A stretch of 41,487 nucleotides of DNA, from positions 1-41,487 of the forward strand of contig WYBT01000046.1 of assembly GCA_011525785.1 (NCBI GenBank), given 5' to 3'. The position numbers and the translations under genes are program-made. Origin of the DNA: Planctomycetaceae bacterium (GTDB lineage Bacteria > Planctomycetota > UBA1135 > GCA-002686595). Shown here one piece after another: positions 30,649-41,487 of this stretch (within the stretch, counting starts at the first letter, position 1; each line of letters opens with the position of its first letter). The notes under the pieces are model-generated. The model ran no database searches and was not told the origin of the DNA. It saw only the letters and a program-made list of their open reading frames with translations.

Positions 30649-33600
30649 GGTCTGCATTCAACGCCCTGTCTTCGCGAGCATGATGGCGCTCGCGTTGTGC
30701 GTCATCGGCGCGGTGAGCTGGTTCAAGCTCGGCGTCGATCGCTATCCGTCGGTCGACGTGCCCAGCGTGCGCGTGCAGACGCGCCTGGCGGGCGCGAGCC
30801 CCGAAGAGGTCGAGACCGAGCTCGCCGAGCGGCTCGAGGAAGCCGTGAACACCGTCGCGGGCATCGAGCAGCTGCGCTCGATCTCCGGCAACGGCAGCGG
30901 AATTCTGCTGGTCACGTTCGAGCTCGAGCGCGACATCGACGTCGCCGCACAGGACGTGCGCGATCGCGTCAGTTCGGTGACGCGCGACCTGCCGCGCGAG
31001 GCCGACCCGCCGCTCGTCGCGAAGGTCGACAACGACTCCGAGCCCGTGCTGCAGGTGGCGCTGGTGGGCGAACGGTCGCTGCGCGAGTTGACCGAGCTCG
31101 CCGACAAGCTCGTGCGGCTGCGCCTGGAGCGCTCGACCGGCGTCGGCGAAGTACGTCTCACCGGCGGATCCGAGCGCACGATGAACTTGTGGCTCGACGC
31201 GGGGCGGCTGGCGTCCTACGGGCTCTCGGCGACGGCCGTGCGCGATGCGGTCGAGGCGCAGAACGCCGACGTTCCGGGCGGCAACGTCACCGACAGCGAC
31301 AACGAGCGCAACCTGCGCACGCTGGGTCGGCTCGAGACGCGCGAGGACTTCGAAAACATCGTCGTGGCGCAGATCGACGGCGTGCCGATCCGCATCAGCG
31401 ATCTGGGTCGCGCGGAGGACGGCGTGGCCGAGAAGCGCGGCAGCGCGCGCTGGAACGGCACGCCGACCGTGGTGCTCGAGGTGATCCGCCAGTCGGGCGC
31501 GAACACGGTCGAGGTGATCGAAGGCTGCAAGCAGGCGCTGGCGGCGGTCGAGCGGCAGTTGCCGGCCGACGTGCGCCTGGAGATCACGCGCGATCAGTCG
31601 CGCTACATCCACGCCGCGCTGCACGAGATCAACCTGCACCTGGTGCTGGGTTCGATCCTCGCGAGCTTGGTCGTGCTGGCCTTCATGCGCAGCTGGCGCT
31701 CGACGCTGATCGCCGCAGTGGCGATCCCGACCAGTGTGATCGCGACCTTCGGCGCCATGTGGGCGCTGGGCTTCACGCTCAACAGCGTGACCATGCTCGC
31801 GCTGGTGCTGATGGTCGGCATCGTGATCGACGACGCCATCGTCGTGCTCGAGAACATCTTCCGCTTCGTGGAAGAGAAGGGCATGGACCCGATGCAGGCC
31901 GCGCGCGAGGCGACGCGCGAGATCGCGCTGGCGGTGCTCGCGACCACGCTCAGCCTGGTCGTGATCTTCGCGCCGGTCTCGTTCATGTCGAGCATCGCCG
32001 GGCGCTTCCTCTACCAGTTCGGCATCACCTCCGCGGTGGCGGTGCTGGTGAGCCTGTTCATCTCGTTCACACTGACGCCGATGATGGCGGCGCGGCTGCT
32101 CAAGCGCGGGACCGGCGAGCACGCGCCGCACGGCTCTCAGGCCGCATCGCGCAGCGGACCGTACGCGCTCGTCGAGCGCGTCTACGTCGCCCTGCTGCGC
32201 TGGTCGATGCAGCGACGCCTGGCGATGGCGGTGGTCGCGCTGGCCGTGATCGGCGTGTCGATCCCGCTCTTCGCGCAGGTTCCGCGCGAGTTCGTTCCGG
32301 CGGACGTCGACGAGGCCGAGTTCACCGTCGGCGTCTCCGCGCCCGAGGGCACGAGCATCGAGGCCATGGAGCTCGCGCTCGGTGAACTCGAGCGCGCGAT
32401 CCGCGCCGTTCCCGGCGTGCGCGCGACGCTCGCGACCAGCGGGAGCAGCTTCCTGAGCCAGACCAACCGCGGGGACATCTATGTGCGCATCGCTCCGCAC
32501 GAAGAGCGACTGTTGAGCGCGACGCGCGTGTGGAAGGCGCTGCTCGACGGCGATCCCGGCGCCGCGTGGCGCGGGAACTACTCGCAAGCAGACGTGATGA
32601 CCGCAGTCGACGCGCGCCTCAAGGAGTTCCGCGACGTGCGCTGCCAGGTGCGCAACTTCGCCTCGTTCTCGGTGGGCGGCGGCCCGTTCGACGTCGACTT
32701 CGTGCTCAAGGGACCCGAGCTCGAGAAGCTGGTCGGGTTCGCCGAGGAGCTGCGCACGCGCGCGATCGCCGCAGGCGGCTTCCGCGGCCTCGACACTTCG
32801 CTGCGCCTCAACCGGCCGGAGCTGCGCGTGCGCATCGACCGCGAGCGCGCCGCGGACCTCGGCGTCCAGGCGCGCGACCTGGGCACGGCGCTGCGCCTCT
32901 TGGTCGGCGGCGCCGAGGAGGTTTCGCGCTTCCGCGATCCGCAGACGGGCGAGACCTACGACGTCCGAATGCGGCTCGAGCAGCGCGACCGCAGCAGCCC
33001 CGAGTTGCTCGGAACGCTCCTCTTGCCGCGGCAGGGCGGCGGAACCGTAGAGCTCGAGAATCTGGCCACGATCGAAAAGGCCAGCGCGGCCTCGCGCATC
33101 GATCGCCTCGACCGGCAGCGCACGGTCTCGGTGCGCGGCGGGGTCGCGCCCGGCGCGGCGCTCGGACCGCAGCTCGAAGTGCTGCAGCGGCTCACCGACG
33201 AGATGAAACTCCCGCCGGCCTACAGCACGACGCTGTTCGGCCGCAGCCGCGAACTCGAGCGCACCTTCGACGAGTTGCTGATCGCCTTCGTGCTCTCGAT
33301 CGTGTTCATGTACCTGATCCTCGCCTCGCAGTTCGAGAGCCTCGTCCACCCGCTGACGATCCTGCTCTCGCTGCCGCTCTCGGCGCCGTTCGCGCTCGCG
33401 TCGCTGTGGCTCACCGGCGGCACGCTCAACCTGTACTCGGCGCTCGGCATCCTGGTGCTGTTCGGCGTGGTGAAGAAGAACTCGATCCTCCAGATCGATC
33501 ACACCAATACGCTGCGCGCGCAGGGCATGGAGCGCGGCGCGGCGATCCTGCAGGCCAACCGCGATCGACTGCGGCCGATCCTGATGACCACGCTGGCGCT

Positions 33601-33781
33601 GGTCGCGGGCATGCTGCCGCTCGCGCTCGGCTCGGGCCCCGGCGCCGAGGAGCGCCGCGCCGTCGCGATCGTCGTGATCGGCGGACAGACGCTGTGCCTG
33701 CTGCTCACGCTGCTCGTCACGCCGGTCGCCTACTCGCTGTTCGACGACCTGTCGCAGGCGCTGCGCCGCTTGCGTCGCTAG
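30632..33781 (+). CDS. RND family efflux transporter (HAE1-like)
   Basis: A 1049-residue protein from ATG at 30632 with GGAGG six bases upstream. The length and layout are those of the hydrophobe/amphiphile efflux class: TM1 (FASMMALALCVIGAVSWF), porter domain PN/PC (about 35-325), TM2-TM6 (about 335-475) with the proton-relay D-D pair in MVGIVIDDAIVVLEN and a FSMSSIAG-like segment, a second periplasmic loop (about 560-855) and TM8-TM12 with VFMYLILASQFESL, GVVKKNSILQID and TLALVAGMLPLALG. In TM10 a lysine pair stands where AcrB has a conserved lysine. It should export amphiphilic compounds by proton antiport. The operon contains no regulator, so control must come from elsewhere. Confidence 0.95.
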   Translation: MQKLAEVCIQRPVFASMMALALCVIGAVSWFKLGVDRYPSVDVPSVRVQTRLAGASPEEVETELAERLEEAVNTVAGIEQLRSISGNGSGILLVTFELERDIDVAAQDVRDRVSSVTRDLPREADPPLVAKVDNDSEPVLQVALVGERSLRELTELADKLVRLRLERSTGVGEVRLTGGSERTMNLWLDAGRLASYGLSATAVRDAVEAQNADVPGGNVTDSDNERNLRTLGRLETREDFENIVVAQIDGVPIRISDLGRAEDGVAEKRGSARWNGTPTVVLEVIRQSGANTVEVIEGCKQALAAVERQLPADVRLEITRDQSRYIHAALHEINLHLVLGSILASLVVLAFMRSWRSTLIAAVAIPTSVIATFGAMWALGFTLNSVTMLALVLMVGIVIDDAIVVLENIFRFVEEKGMDPMQAAREATREIALAVLATTLSLVVIFAPVSFMSSIAGRFLYQFGITSAVAVLVSLFISFTLTPMMAARLLKRGTGEHAPHGSQAASRSGPYALVERVYVALLRWSMQRRLAMAVVALAVIGVSIPLFAQVPREFVPADVDEAEFTVGVSAPEGTSIEAMELALGELERAIRAVPGVRATLATSGSSFLSQTNRGDIYVRIAPHEERLLSATRVWKALLDGDPGAAWRGNYSQADVMTAVDARLKEFRDVRCQVRNFASFSVGGGPFDVDFVLKGPELEKLVGFAEELRTRAIAAGGFRGLDTSLRLNRPELRVRIDRERAADLGVQARDLGTALRLLVGGAEEVSRFRDPQTGETYDVRMRLEQRDRSSPELLGTLLLPRQGGGTVELENLATIEKASAASRIDRLDRQRTVSVRGGVAPGAALGPQLEVLQRLTDEMKLPPAYSTTLFGRSRELERTFDELLIAFVLSIVFMYLILASQFESLVHPLTILLSLPLSAPFALASLWLTGGTLNLYSALGILVLFGVVKKNSILQIDHTNTLRAQGMERGAAILQANRDRLRPILMTTLALVAGMLPLALGSGPGAEERRAVAIVVIGGQTLCLLLTLLVTPVAYSLFDDLSQALRRLRR

Positions 33782-33807
33782 CGCCACGCCCAGAGCGGTT
33801 CGACGCG

Positions 33808-35892
33808 TCAGCGCACGACGCGCAGCAGGTGCGAGCCGCGCGCCTGGCGCTCGAGCTGGAACAGCTCGGGGTGCTGCGCGAGCAGCGCGGGCGCGAGCGA
33901 AGGGCCGAACTCGAACTCGCGCGACGAGCGCCGGCCGACGATCGGCGCGATGCACACCAGCCAATCCAGACCTTGCTCGCGCGCTGCGGCGGCGAGCTGC
34001 GCGGGCGAGGCGGCGGCCTCGAGCGCCACCACGCGGTTGTCGAGCCGATCGCCGTAGTACGGGAACGTACGCGTGTCGCCGTGGATGCCGATGGCGGCGC
34101 CGCTGAGGTGGCGATGCGCCCACGCGCCGAGTTCGGCCCAACCGCTGTCGCTGGCGGAGTCGCGATAGCCGTAGCCGGCGTCGTACTGCAGGCGCGAGCG
34201 GAGGGATGCGGCGGCGAGAACCAGTCCCAGCGAGAGCGCCCAGGCGAGCGGAGCGAGTGCTCGCGCGCGCGCCGCGAGCAACGCAACGCCCGGCGCCCAG
34301 GCCCAGCGCAGCGCGAGCGCACCGACGAGCGCGCTCACGGCGAGCTGCGGCGCCCAGCGCGTGAGGTGCCAGAAGTTGCTCGCTGTGGCGAGCAGTGCGA
34401 TCCAGGCCAGCGAGGGCCCGCGCCACAGCGCGCCGCAAGCCACCAGCAGCAGCGCCGACCAGCCGATCAGGTAGCGCATGTTGTAGTAGGCCTGGAACGA
34501 GGGGCGATTGAAGGGCTGGTGCAGGAAGGCCACGAAGCACAGCACGGCCAGCACCGGCACGGCGAGTTGCTCCGCGGCGCGCCGGCGGCGCAGCGCGAGG
34601 GCGGCGAGCAGCGCCAGCGGCGCGATCAGCATCAGCGGCACGAGCCAGCCGTTCGCCGCCGGGAAGTGCCGCCAGGCCTCGATCAGGGGCGCGACGTTCC
34701 AGCCCAGGGTCTTCGAGGCCAGCTCGGAGCGATCGAAGGGGCCCGGCAGGCCGAGGAACGGCGCGGGGTAGAGCGGATTGCCGAACAGCACGAGGTTGCG
34801 GCCGTACCAGGGACCTGCGATCAGCAGCGCGCCGATGGCGAGCACGATCCACGTGCGCGGGCGCGCTGCGGCGAGCCACTGCGCGCGCGGACGGCCCAGC
34901 ACGAACTCGAGCACGCAGGCCGACACGACCAGCACGGCGTAGATCGGACCGGAGTACTTGAGCGAGCTCTCCGCGCCGAGCGCGAGTCCCGCGAGGAGCG
35001 CGCTGCGAAGCGAGCCGCTCGCCAGCGCGTCCCGCAAGGCGAGCAGCGCGAGCAGCAGGTAGGTCGCGAGCGACAGGTCGGTGCCCTGCGAAGTCGCCGC
35101 GTGGAGCACGACCGGCATCGATGCGCCGTAGCTCGCGAGCGCGGTCGCGGTGTCAGAACTCGCGCCAGCGCGACGCACGGCGACGAGCAGCACGAAGAAC
35201 AGCGCTGGCAGCTCGACCAGTCCCAGAAAGGCGAGGTGCTCGTTGCCCAGCGGGAGCGTGAGCGCCGCCAGCGCCGCCTGGCGCAGTCCCGGATAGGCGC
35301 GGGCGATCAGCGGGATCGAGTCGTTCAGCTCGATCGCGCCCGACTGCACCCAGTGGGCCACCATCGGCAGGTGGTACCACATCGCGTCGGACTCCTGCGG
35401 CGTGTACCGCAGCACCTGCGAGAGCTCGAAGGCCCAAGTCGCGGCGAACAGCGCGAAGGCCAGCGCTGCCGGCCAGCTCGGTCGCGCGGCGGCGCAGCGG
35501 CGCAGGCCAGCGACGAGCCAGGGCTGCGGTCCGCGCGCGTAGGCGAGCGCCGCCGCGACGCCGAGCAACGCAAGCAGCCAGGGCAGGCTGAGCAGGCGCG
35601 CGAAACCGAGCAACGTGACCGCGCTGCCGGCCACGATTGGGAACAGTGCGAACGCCGCGGCGAGGCGCAGCTCGAACTCGCGCTCGTCGACCAGCGCGGC
35701 CGCCAGCGCCAACGCGAGCGCTGCGCAGCAGGCGACGACCGCGACGTACGAGGCTGCGCCGGCCAGCGCGTGGGCCGCAAGCTCGGGCGCCAGCGCCGCG
35801 AGCACGGCCAGTGCGAGCGCGAGCAACGCGGCGATGGCGGCGCCCGTCGTCGGCGCGCTCGAGCGGAGCTCGTGAGCCGTGCTCGGTTCCAT
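33808..35892 (-). CDS. Polytopic membrane glycosyltransferase-like protein (GT-C fold)
   Basis: A 694-residue protein from ATG at 35892. About twelve hydrophobic segments cover residues 18-545, and a soluble C-terminal part of about 130 residues follows. The loop after the fourth or fifth helix reads YTPQESDAMWYHLPMVAHWV, with the D-x-x-x-Y-H-L-P motif found in dolichyl-/polyprenyl-phosphate-sugar-dependent GT39/GT83-like transferases. ESSLKYSGPIYAVL and WYGRNLVLFGNPLYP are further motifs of this group. Such enzymes move a sugar from a lipid carrier onto protein, lipid A or polymer in the periplasm. The acceptor cannot be told. The gene is convergent with the RND gene (26 bp between stops) and downstream of the hydrolase on the same strand. 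Confidence 0.8.
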   Translation of the reverse strand: MEPSTAHELRSSAPTTGAAIAALLALALAVLAALAPELAAHALAGAASYVAVVACCAALALALAAALVDEREFELRLAAAFALFPIVAGSAVTLLGFARLLSLPWLLALLGVAAALAYARGPQPWLVAGLRRCAAARPSWPAALAFALFAATWAFELSQVLRYTPQESDAMWYHLPMVAHWVQSGAIELNDSIPLIARAYPGLRQAALAALTLPLGNEHLAFLGLVELPALFFVLLVAVRRAGASSDTATALASYGASMPVVLHAATSQGTDLSLATYLLLALLALRDALASGSLRSALLAGLALGAESSLKYSGPIYAVLVVSACVLEFVLGRPRAQWLAAARPRTWIVLAIGALLIAGPWYGRNLVLFGNPLYPAPFLGLPGPFDRSELASKTLGWNVAPLIEAWRHFPAANGWLVPLMLIAPLALLAALALRRRRAAEQLAVPVLAVLCFVAFLHQPFNRPSFQAYYNMRYLIGWSALLLVACGALWRGPSLAWIALLATASNFWHLTRWAPQLAVSALVGALALRWAWAPGVALLAARARALAPLAWALSLGLVLAAASLRSRLQYDAGYGYRDSASDSGWAELGAWAHRHLSGAAIGIHGDTRTFPYYGDRLDNRVVALEAAASPAQLAAAAREQGLDWLVCIAPIVGRRSSREFEFGPSLAPALLAQHPELFQLERQARGSHLLRVVR

Positions 35893-36002
35893 GGGCCGAC
35901 GCGCGCGCTCCCGTCAGCCGCGCCACAGCAGCGCAACGCGATTCCAACGCGCGCGCCCGGCGGCGAAGCCGGACACGTGCGGCGACTGCGGCAGCGAAGC
36001 GC

Positions 36003-37208
36003 TCAAGGCACGCGCACTCCGCGCAGGCCGTAGCAGCGCGTGCCGGCGTCGAGATCGCGCTGCGCCCAGAGCGTGAAGCGCTCGAGCACAGGCGTCTGCC
36101 CCGCGGGGATCGAGACTGTGAGCTGCAGCTGCACGCTCGCGCCCGGCGCCAGCGGCCCGACCTGGGTCTGCGACAGGCTGAACGGGAACAACGACTGGTC
36201 GGCGCCGAGCGTGAACGCCTGCGGGGTCGAGGCGCTGTTGTGCAGCGTGAAATCGAACACGGCGTCGGCGCCCGGCAACGCGGGCAAGCGCTGCGCGAAG
36301 GGCGTGATGCGCGCAAAGGGCTCGAAGCTGGTGGCGATCTGCGGATCGCGCGCCATGCCCTCGCCCCACACCGCGCTCCACACGCTCGAGTCGCCGCGCA
36401 GGTAGAGCTCGAACACAGTCGTCAGCCAGCGGCGTGCGAGTGCGAGCTGCGCCGGCTTGGGCAGGGCCCCGCTGTCGCAGCCGAAGCCGCCGAGCGCCGG
36501 GTTGTCGACGAAACCGCAGTGCCAACCGCCCTCGATCACCGGCAGGAGCTTGGGTGCGAGCGCCGCGTCGTACATGAGCTGCCCGTGGCTGGCGAGCGGC
36601 GTGATCGTGTCCTGCGAGCCGCTGATCAGCGCGATCGGACAGGTGACCGTCGCGGCCGCAGCCGAGGCCGAGGGATTGGTCTGCGCCGCAGCGAGGTTGG
36701 CGACGGCGCGCACGCGCGGATCGGCGGCGGCCGCGAGCAAGCTGCAGCCGGCGCCCATCGAGTGCCCCGAGAGCCCGAACGCCGCGGTATCGACGTTGGC
36801 GAACAGCACCGAATTGGCGTCGGCGTTGCGCAGCTCGAGCCAGTCCAGGCACAGGCGCATGTCGTTCGCCAGGCCCTGGTGGCTGGGGAAGATCGAGCCT
36901 TGCGACTCGCTCGCGATCACCACGTAGCCCCAGCTCGCCAGGTGCTCGAGCGTGCCCTGGTACGCGCTGGGCGGCTGCACGAAGCCGTGGCCGAACGAGA
37001 TGGCGGGGTACGGTCCAGCGGACGGATCGAAGGGCGCGTTCAGGCCGGCCGAAGTCGCCGGGTAGACCAGGCGCGCGCCGAAGCTCGTGCCGTTGGGGCG
37101 CACGACCGTGACCGTCGAGTAGCCGGCGAGTTGCGGGCCAGGGACGGAGTAGTCGGGGAGTTGCGCAGGCGCGGCGACGAGCGCCACGGTCAGGGTGAGG
37201 GCCAGCAT
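36003..37208 (-). CDS. Secreted alpha/beta hydrolase with C-terminal beta domain
   Basis: This 401-residue protein has a short signal peptide (LALTLTVALVAAPAQ). Residues 30-270 form the hydrolase domain: PAISFGHGFVQPPSAYQGT (oxyanion region), nucleophile elbow FGLSGHSMGAGC (serine of G-H-S-M-G), acid residue in LISGSQDTITP, and histidine in EGGWHCGFVDNP. It resembles dienelactone-hydrolase-, chlorophyllase- or polyester-hydrolase-like esterases; NxxAAxQTNPSA after the elbow is also typical of this group. Two cysteines near the histidine (HCGF, GFGCDSG) may form a disulfide. Residues 310-401 are a beta-sandwich with fibronectin- or CARDB-like spacing. The likely substrate is an ester or polyester outside the cell. 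The exact activity is unknown. Confidence 0.85.
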   Translation of the reverse strand: MLALTLTVALVAAPAQLPDYSVPGPQLAGYSTVTVVRPNGTSFGARLVYPATSAGLNAPFDPSAGPYPAISFGHGFVQPPSAYQGTLEHLASWGYVVIASESQGSIFPSHQGLANDMRLCLDWLELRNADANSVLFANVDTAAFGLSGHSMGAGCSLLAAAADPRVRAVANLAAAQTNPSASAAAATVTCPIALISGSQDTITPLASHGQLMYDAALAPKLLPVIEGGWHCGFVDNPALGGFGCDSGALPKPAQLALARRWLTTVFELYLRGDSSVWSAVWGEGMARDPQIATSFEPFARITPFAQRLPALPGADAVFDFTLHNSASTPQAFTLGADQSLFPFSLSQTQVGPLAPGASVQLQLTVSIPAGQTPVLERFTLWAQRDLDAGTRCYGLRGVRVP

Positions 37209-37509
37209 GATCGACTCAGTTCAACTCCAAAGGCCGCGCTTGGCCAGGGCGCGCGCGCGACGCCGCACCAACGACGCCGCACCAACGACGACGCGCCCAG
37301 CGGTGGAGCGCCGAGCGCGTCAGCTGAGACCAGCGCAGAACCGTCGCGAACGCGGGGAGCGACGCGACGCCCAAAGTGCCTGAAACGAGCGGGGCTGAGG
37401 GAGAGGCCCGGGAAGCGCGACCCGAAACGACTCGCGCGCGCCGAGCGAGCCCGGCTGCGCGCGATGCACTCGTCCCGCTGAGCGAGACGCAGGAACCGTC
37501 AGACGTCGA
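37209..37509. other. Intergenic region between hydrolase and rpsU
   Basis: About 300 bp without a gene. A 14-bp unit CGACGCCGCACCAA is repeated twice in tandem near 37258-37285. The region must hold the promoter of the minus-strand hydrolase gene and any terminator of rpsU; no clear hairpin with a T-run is seen. Confidence 0.5.
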
Positions 37510-37791
37510 TCAGACCGCGGAGGGGATCTGATTGCGACCGCCGGGGCCGCGCGAACCCATCGGCCGGCGACGGGGCTGCTTGCCCATGATCAGGTCGCGC
37601 GCGATGCGCGAGGCGCGCTGGATCGTGCGCAGGCGCTCGCGGCGCTCGCGGCGCAGCTTGTCCGAGCGCTTCTCATGCCAGGTCTTGGCCTTCGCGAGGC
37701 GGAACACCCCGCTGTAGTTGCACTGACGCTTGAAGCGACGCAGCGCGGCCTCGAGGGACTCGTTCTGGCGGACTTGGACCTTGATCGTCAA
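37510..37791 (-). CDS. rpsU: Small ribosomal subunit protein bS21
   Basis: A 93-residue protein. TTG at 37791 is taken as start because bS21 begins right there (TIKVQVRQNESLEAALRRFK) and an AGGA ribosome site lies eight bases upstream; ATG-like starts further up add unrelated text. The core RRFKRQCNYSGVFRLAKAKT, then WHEKRSDKLRRERRERLRT, is the basic helix pair of bS21. A tail of about 30 residues (GKQPRRRPMGSRGPGGRNQ) extends beyond the usual length. The protein binds the 30S platform and helps mRNA base-pair with 16S rRNA. It is divergent from the helicase gene. Confidence 0.95.
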   Translation of the reverse strand: MTIKVQVRQNESLEAALRRFKRQCNYSGVFRLAKAKTWHEKRSDKLRRERRERLRTIQRASRIARDLIMGKQPRRRPMGSRGPGGRNQIPSAV

Positions 37792-37964
37792 GCTGAGAAT
37801 CCTGCGGCTGTCGGAGACGCGGACTGCGTGGCTCCGGACGGTTGGCGTGGGTAAATTGGGGCGCAAGATGCTACACACGCCGCCCGCGCCTGGAAAGGGT
37901 GTGTCGAGGGGCGACGCCTGGGCCCGGCTGGCTCCGCGCGCGCCCCCCGGCCGCCGGCGCAGTC

Positions 37965-40247
<2,283 letters not shown>

Positions 40248-40301
40248 CCGCGACCGTCGACGCCCGAAACCTCTCCGCCTTCCGACCCTCCAATCGAACT
40301 C

Positions 40302-41348
40302 ATGCTCACGCTTCCGCGCCCGACTGCCCTCCTGGGTTCCCTTCTCCTGCTCGCGTTCCAGCCGGCCGCCGACTCGGTCGAATTCCGCCCGGCAGACGGC
40401 ACGGAAGCCACCAAGAGCTTCACCGTGAGCGGCTCGTTCGAGATGGGCGACATCTCGATGGTCATGAACGGCCAGGACATGAGCGGCATGATTCCGCTCG
40501 ATCAGCTCTCCGGAGAGTTCGACGCCAGCTTCTCGGTCGTCGACCAGTACGTGAAGACCGTGGACGGCAAGCTGGTCGAGTTCGTCCGCCGCTTCGAGAA
40601 GTCCGCCTCGCAGTGGGACATGGGCGAGGAGTCGGGCAACGAAGAGGACTGGATGGAGATGGACGGCAAGACCGTCCTCTTCAAATGGAACGAGGAGTCC
40701 AAGAGCTACGAGCGCAGCTACAAGGACGGTGAAGGCGACGAAGAGAAGCTCGAGAAGCTCGGCATGAACCCCGAGTTGCTCGACTACCGCACGCTGCTGC
40801 CGCAGAAGACGGTGTCCAAGGGCGACCGCTGGAGCGTCGACCCCAAGGGCATGGGTTCGGCGCTGATGTTCGGGCTGGACTTCGACTCACTGCCCTCGAT
40901 GGGCGAGGAGATCGACGACGCCGAGGCGCTGGAAGTGCTCGAGCAGCTCAAGCCGGCCTTCGAGCGCATGCTCGACAGCATCAAGACCGAGTGCGAGTAC
41001 GACGGAACCCGCGAAGTCGACGGCGTCAACGTCGGCGTGATCAAGGTCCGCATCGCGATCGACGGCTCGGTGGACCTGGCGCAGATGATCGAGGAGATGG
41101 CGCGCAAGCAGATCCCCGAGGGCGTCGAGGTCGACATGAGCATCACCACCGCCGCGGTGGGCATGACCATGAAGGGCGAGGGCGAGCTCCTGTGGGACCT
41201 CCAGCGCGGGCTGCCGCACGGCTTCGCCCTCAACTGCGAGATGGGCATGACCTTCGAACTCGACGCGTCGGTCAGCGCCGAAGGCCAGGAGCAGGCCATC
41301 GAAATGAGCATGGAGATGGACGGCGACGTGATCTGGGGCATGGAGTGA
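40302..41348 (+). CDS. Secreted acidic protein of unknown function
   Basis: A 348-residue protein from ATG at 40302. A signal peptide (ALLGSLLLLAFQPAADS) is followed by a strongly acidic, methionine-rich beta-type sequence, with repeated strand pairs such as SFTVSGSFEMGDISMVMNGQ and GVEVDMSITTAAVGMTMKGE. No cysteine pair or catalytic motif stands out. The pattern of alternating strands facing a membrane-like surface could suit a lipid- or ligand-binding barrel, but this is speculation. I do not recognise a named family. It lies 54 bp after the helicase gene in the same direction and is closed by a strong hairpin. Confidence 0.85.
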   Translation: MLTLPRPTALLGSLLLLAFQPAADSVEFRPADGTEATKSFTVSGSFEMGDISMVMNGQDMSGMIPLDQLSGEFDASFSVVDQYVKTVDGKLVEFVRRFEKSASQWDMGEESGNEEDWMEMDGKTVLFKWNEESKSYERSYKDGEGDEEKLEKLGMNPELLDYRTLLPQKTVSKGDRWSVDPKGMGSALMFGLDFDSLPSMGEEIDDAEALEVLEQLKPAFERMLDSIKTECEYDGTREVDGVNVGVIKVRIAIDGSVDLAQMIEEMARKQIPEGVEVDMSITTAAVGMTMKGEGELLWDLQRGLPHGFALNCEMGMTFELDASVSAEGQEQAIEMSMEMDGDVIWGME

Positions 41349-41411
41349 GTCCGCCCTCCGCGGCGCCAGCGCCCAGCGCGCTGGACACGCGCTGACGCTC
41401 GTCGAATGACT

Positions 41412-41451
41412 CGCGGCGGGGCCGGCAACGCAGGTTGTCGGGCCCGCCGCG
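41412..41451 (+). terminator. 18-bp GC hairpin downstream of secreted-protein gene
   Basis: Arms at 41412-41429 and 41434-41451 pair at 16 of 18 positions plus one G-T, around the 4-base loop GCAG. It lies 64 bp after the stop. No T-run follows (CGTTGGTGG), as is common for terminators in very GC-rich genomes. Confidence 0.7.
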
Positions 41452-41487
41452 CGTTGGTGGGCGTGCGCGCAAGGCGGCCGGGCCCGC

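Noticed and set aside
30281..34879. Minus-strand open frame of over 1500 codons across the RND gene
   Set aside because: It covers the complement of two certain genes, is composed of Arg/Ala/His-rich text and has no domain. High GC content produces such shadows.
37259..37286. Tandem 14-bp duplication as a regulatory repeat
   Set aside because: Only two units exist, and the GC-rich composition makes slippage the simplest explanation.

Overview
The window is very GC-rich, and every coding region was identified by reading the sequence, with no database search. The gene content suggests a free-living bacterium with an outer membrane, most likely a deep-branching Planctomycetota. This is an inference. 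It rests on a signal-peptide-bearing RHS/YD-repeat giant, a DUF7948/SBBP-repeat secreted protein, an orphan type II-like secretin, a planctomycete-style bS21 and frequent GTG/TTG starts.

Left block (1-8515): a large secreted YD-repeat protein runs off the left edge on the minus strand. Across a 630-bp divergent spacer lies a tight three-gene operon: alanine-rich exported protein, secretin, TPR lipoprotein. Right block (27923-41487): a three-gene RND efflux operon (adaptor, TolC-like channel, HAE1 pump), then a GT-C-type membrane glycosyltransferase and a secreted alpha/beta hydrolase on the minus strand, rpsU, a RecD2-type helicase gene and a secreted protein of unknown function closed by a strong hairpin.

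Middle block (about 8.5-27.4 kb): an accessory mosaic, several genes of which look less GC-rich than the flanks. It holds a membrane-anchored TPR protein with a Cys-rich knuckle, a PD-(D/E)xK nuclease of Shedu-like appearance, a lysine-rich winged-helix protein, a TIR-domain membrane protein, a copper radical oxidase of the galactose/glyoxal oxidase type, an SBBP-repeat protein, and a compact six-gene mobile-element operon (small ORF, zinc ribbon, TOPRIM primase-helicase, SpoVG-like, Xis-like HTH, tyrosine integrase). A HigBA-type toxin-antitoxin pair follows. Scars of past integrations and decay are frequent: a tRNA-Arg(CCG) 3' fragment next to two 10-bp-phased TCCGCT arrays; a decayed second copy of the winged-helix gene; HAD-like and GT4 remnants; a diverged copy of the 3' end of the TPR lipoprotein gene 18 kb from the intact gene; a 40-bp direct repeat around the toxin-antitoxin pair; and a dispersed repeat of about 60-100 bp.

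How the parts may work together (inference): the block between the intact and displaced TPR-gene 3' ends looks like a genomic island carrying two candidate immune effectors (the nuclease and the TIR protein) plus exported enzymes, and the integrase operon near its right end could have mobilised it. The tRNA fragment implies a second, older integration event nested inside or abutting it.
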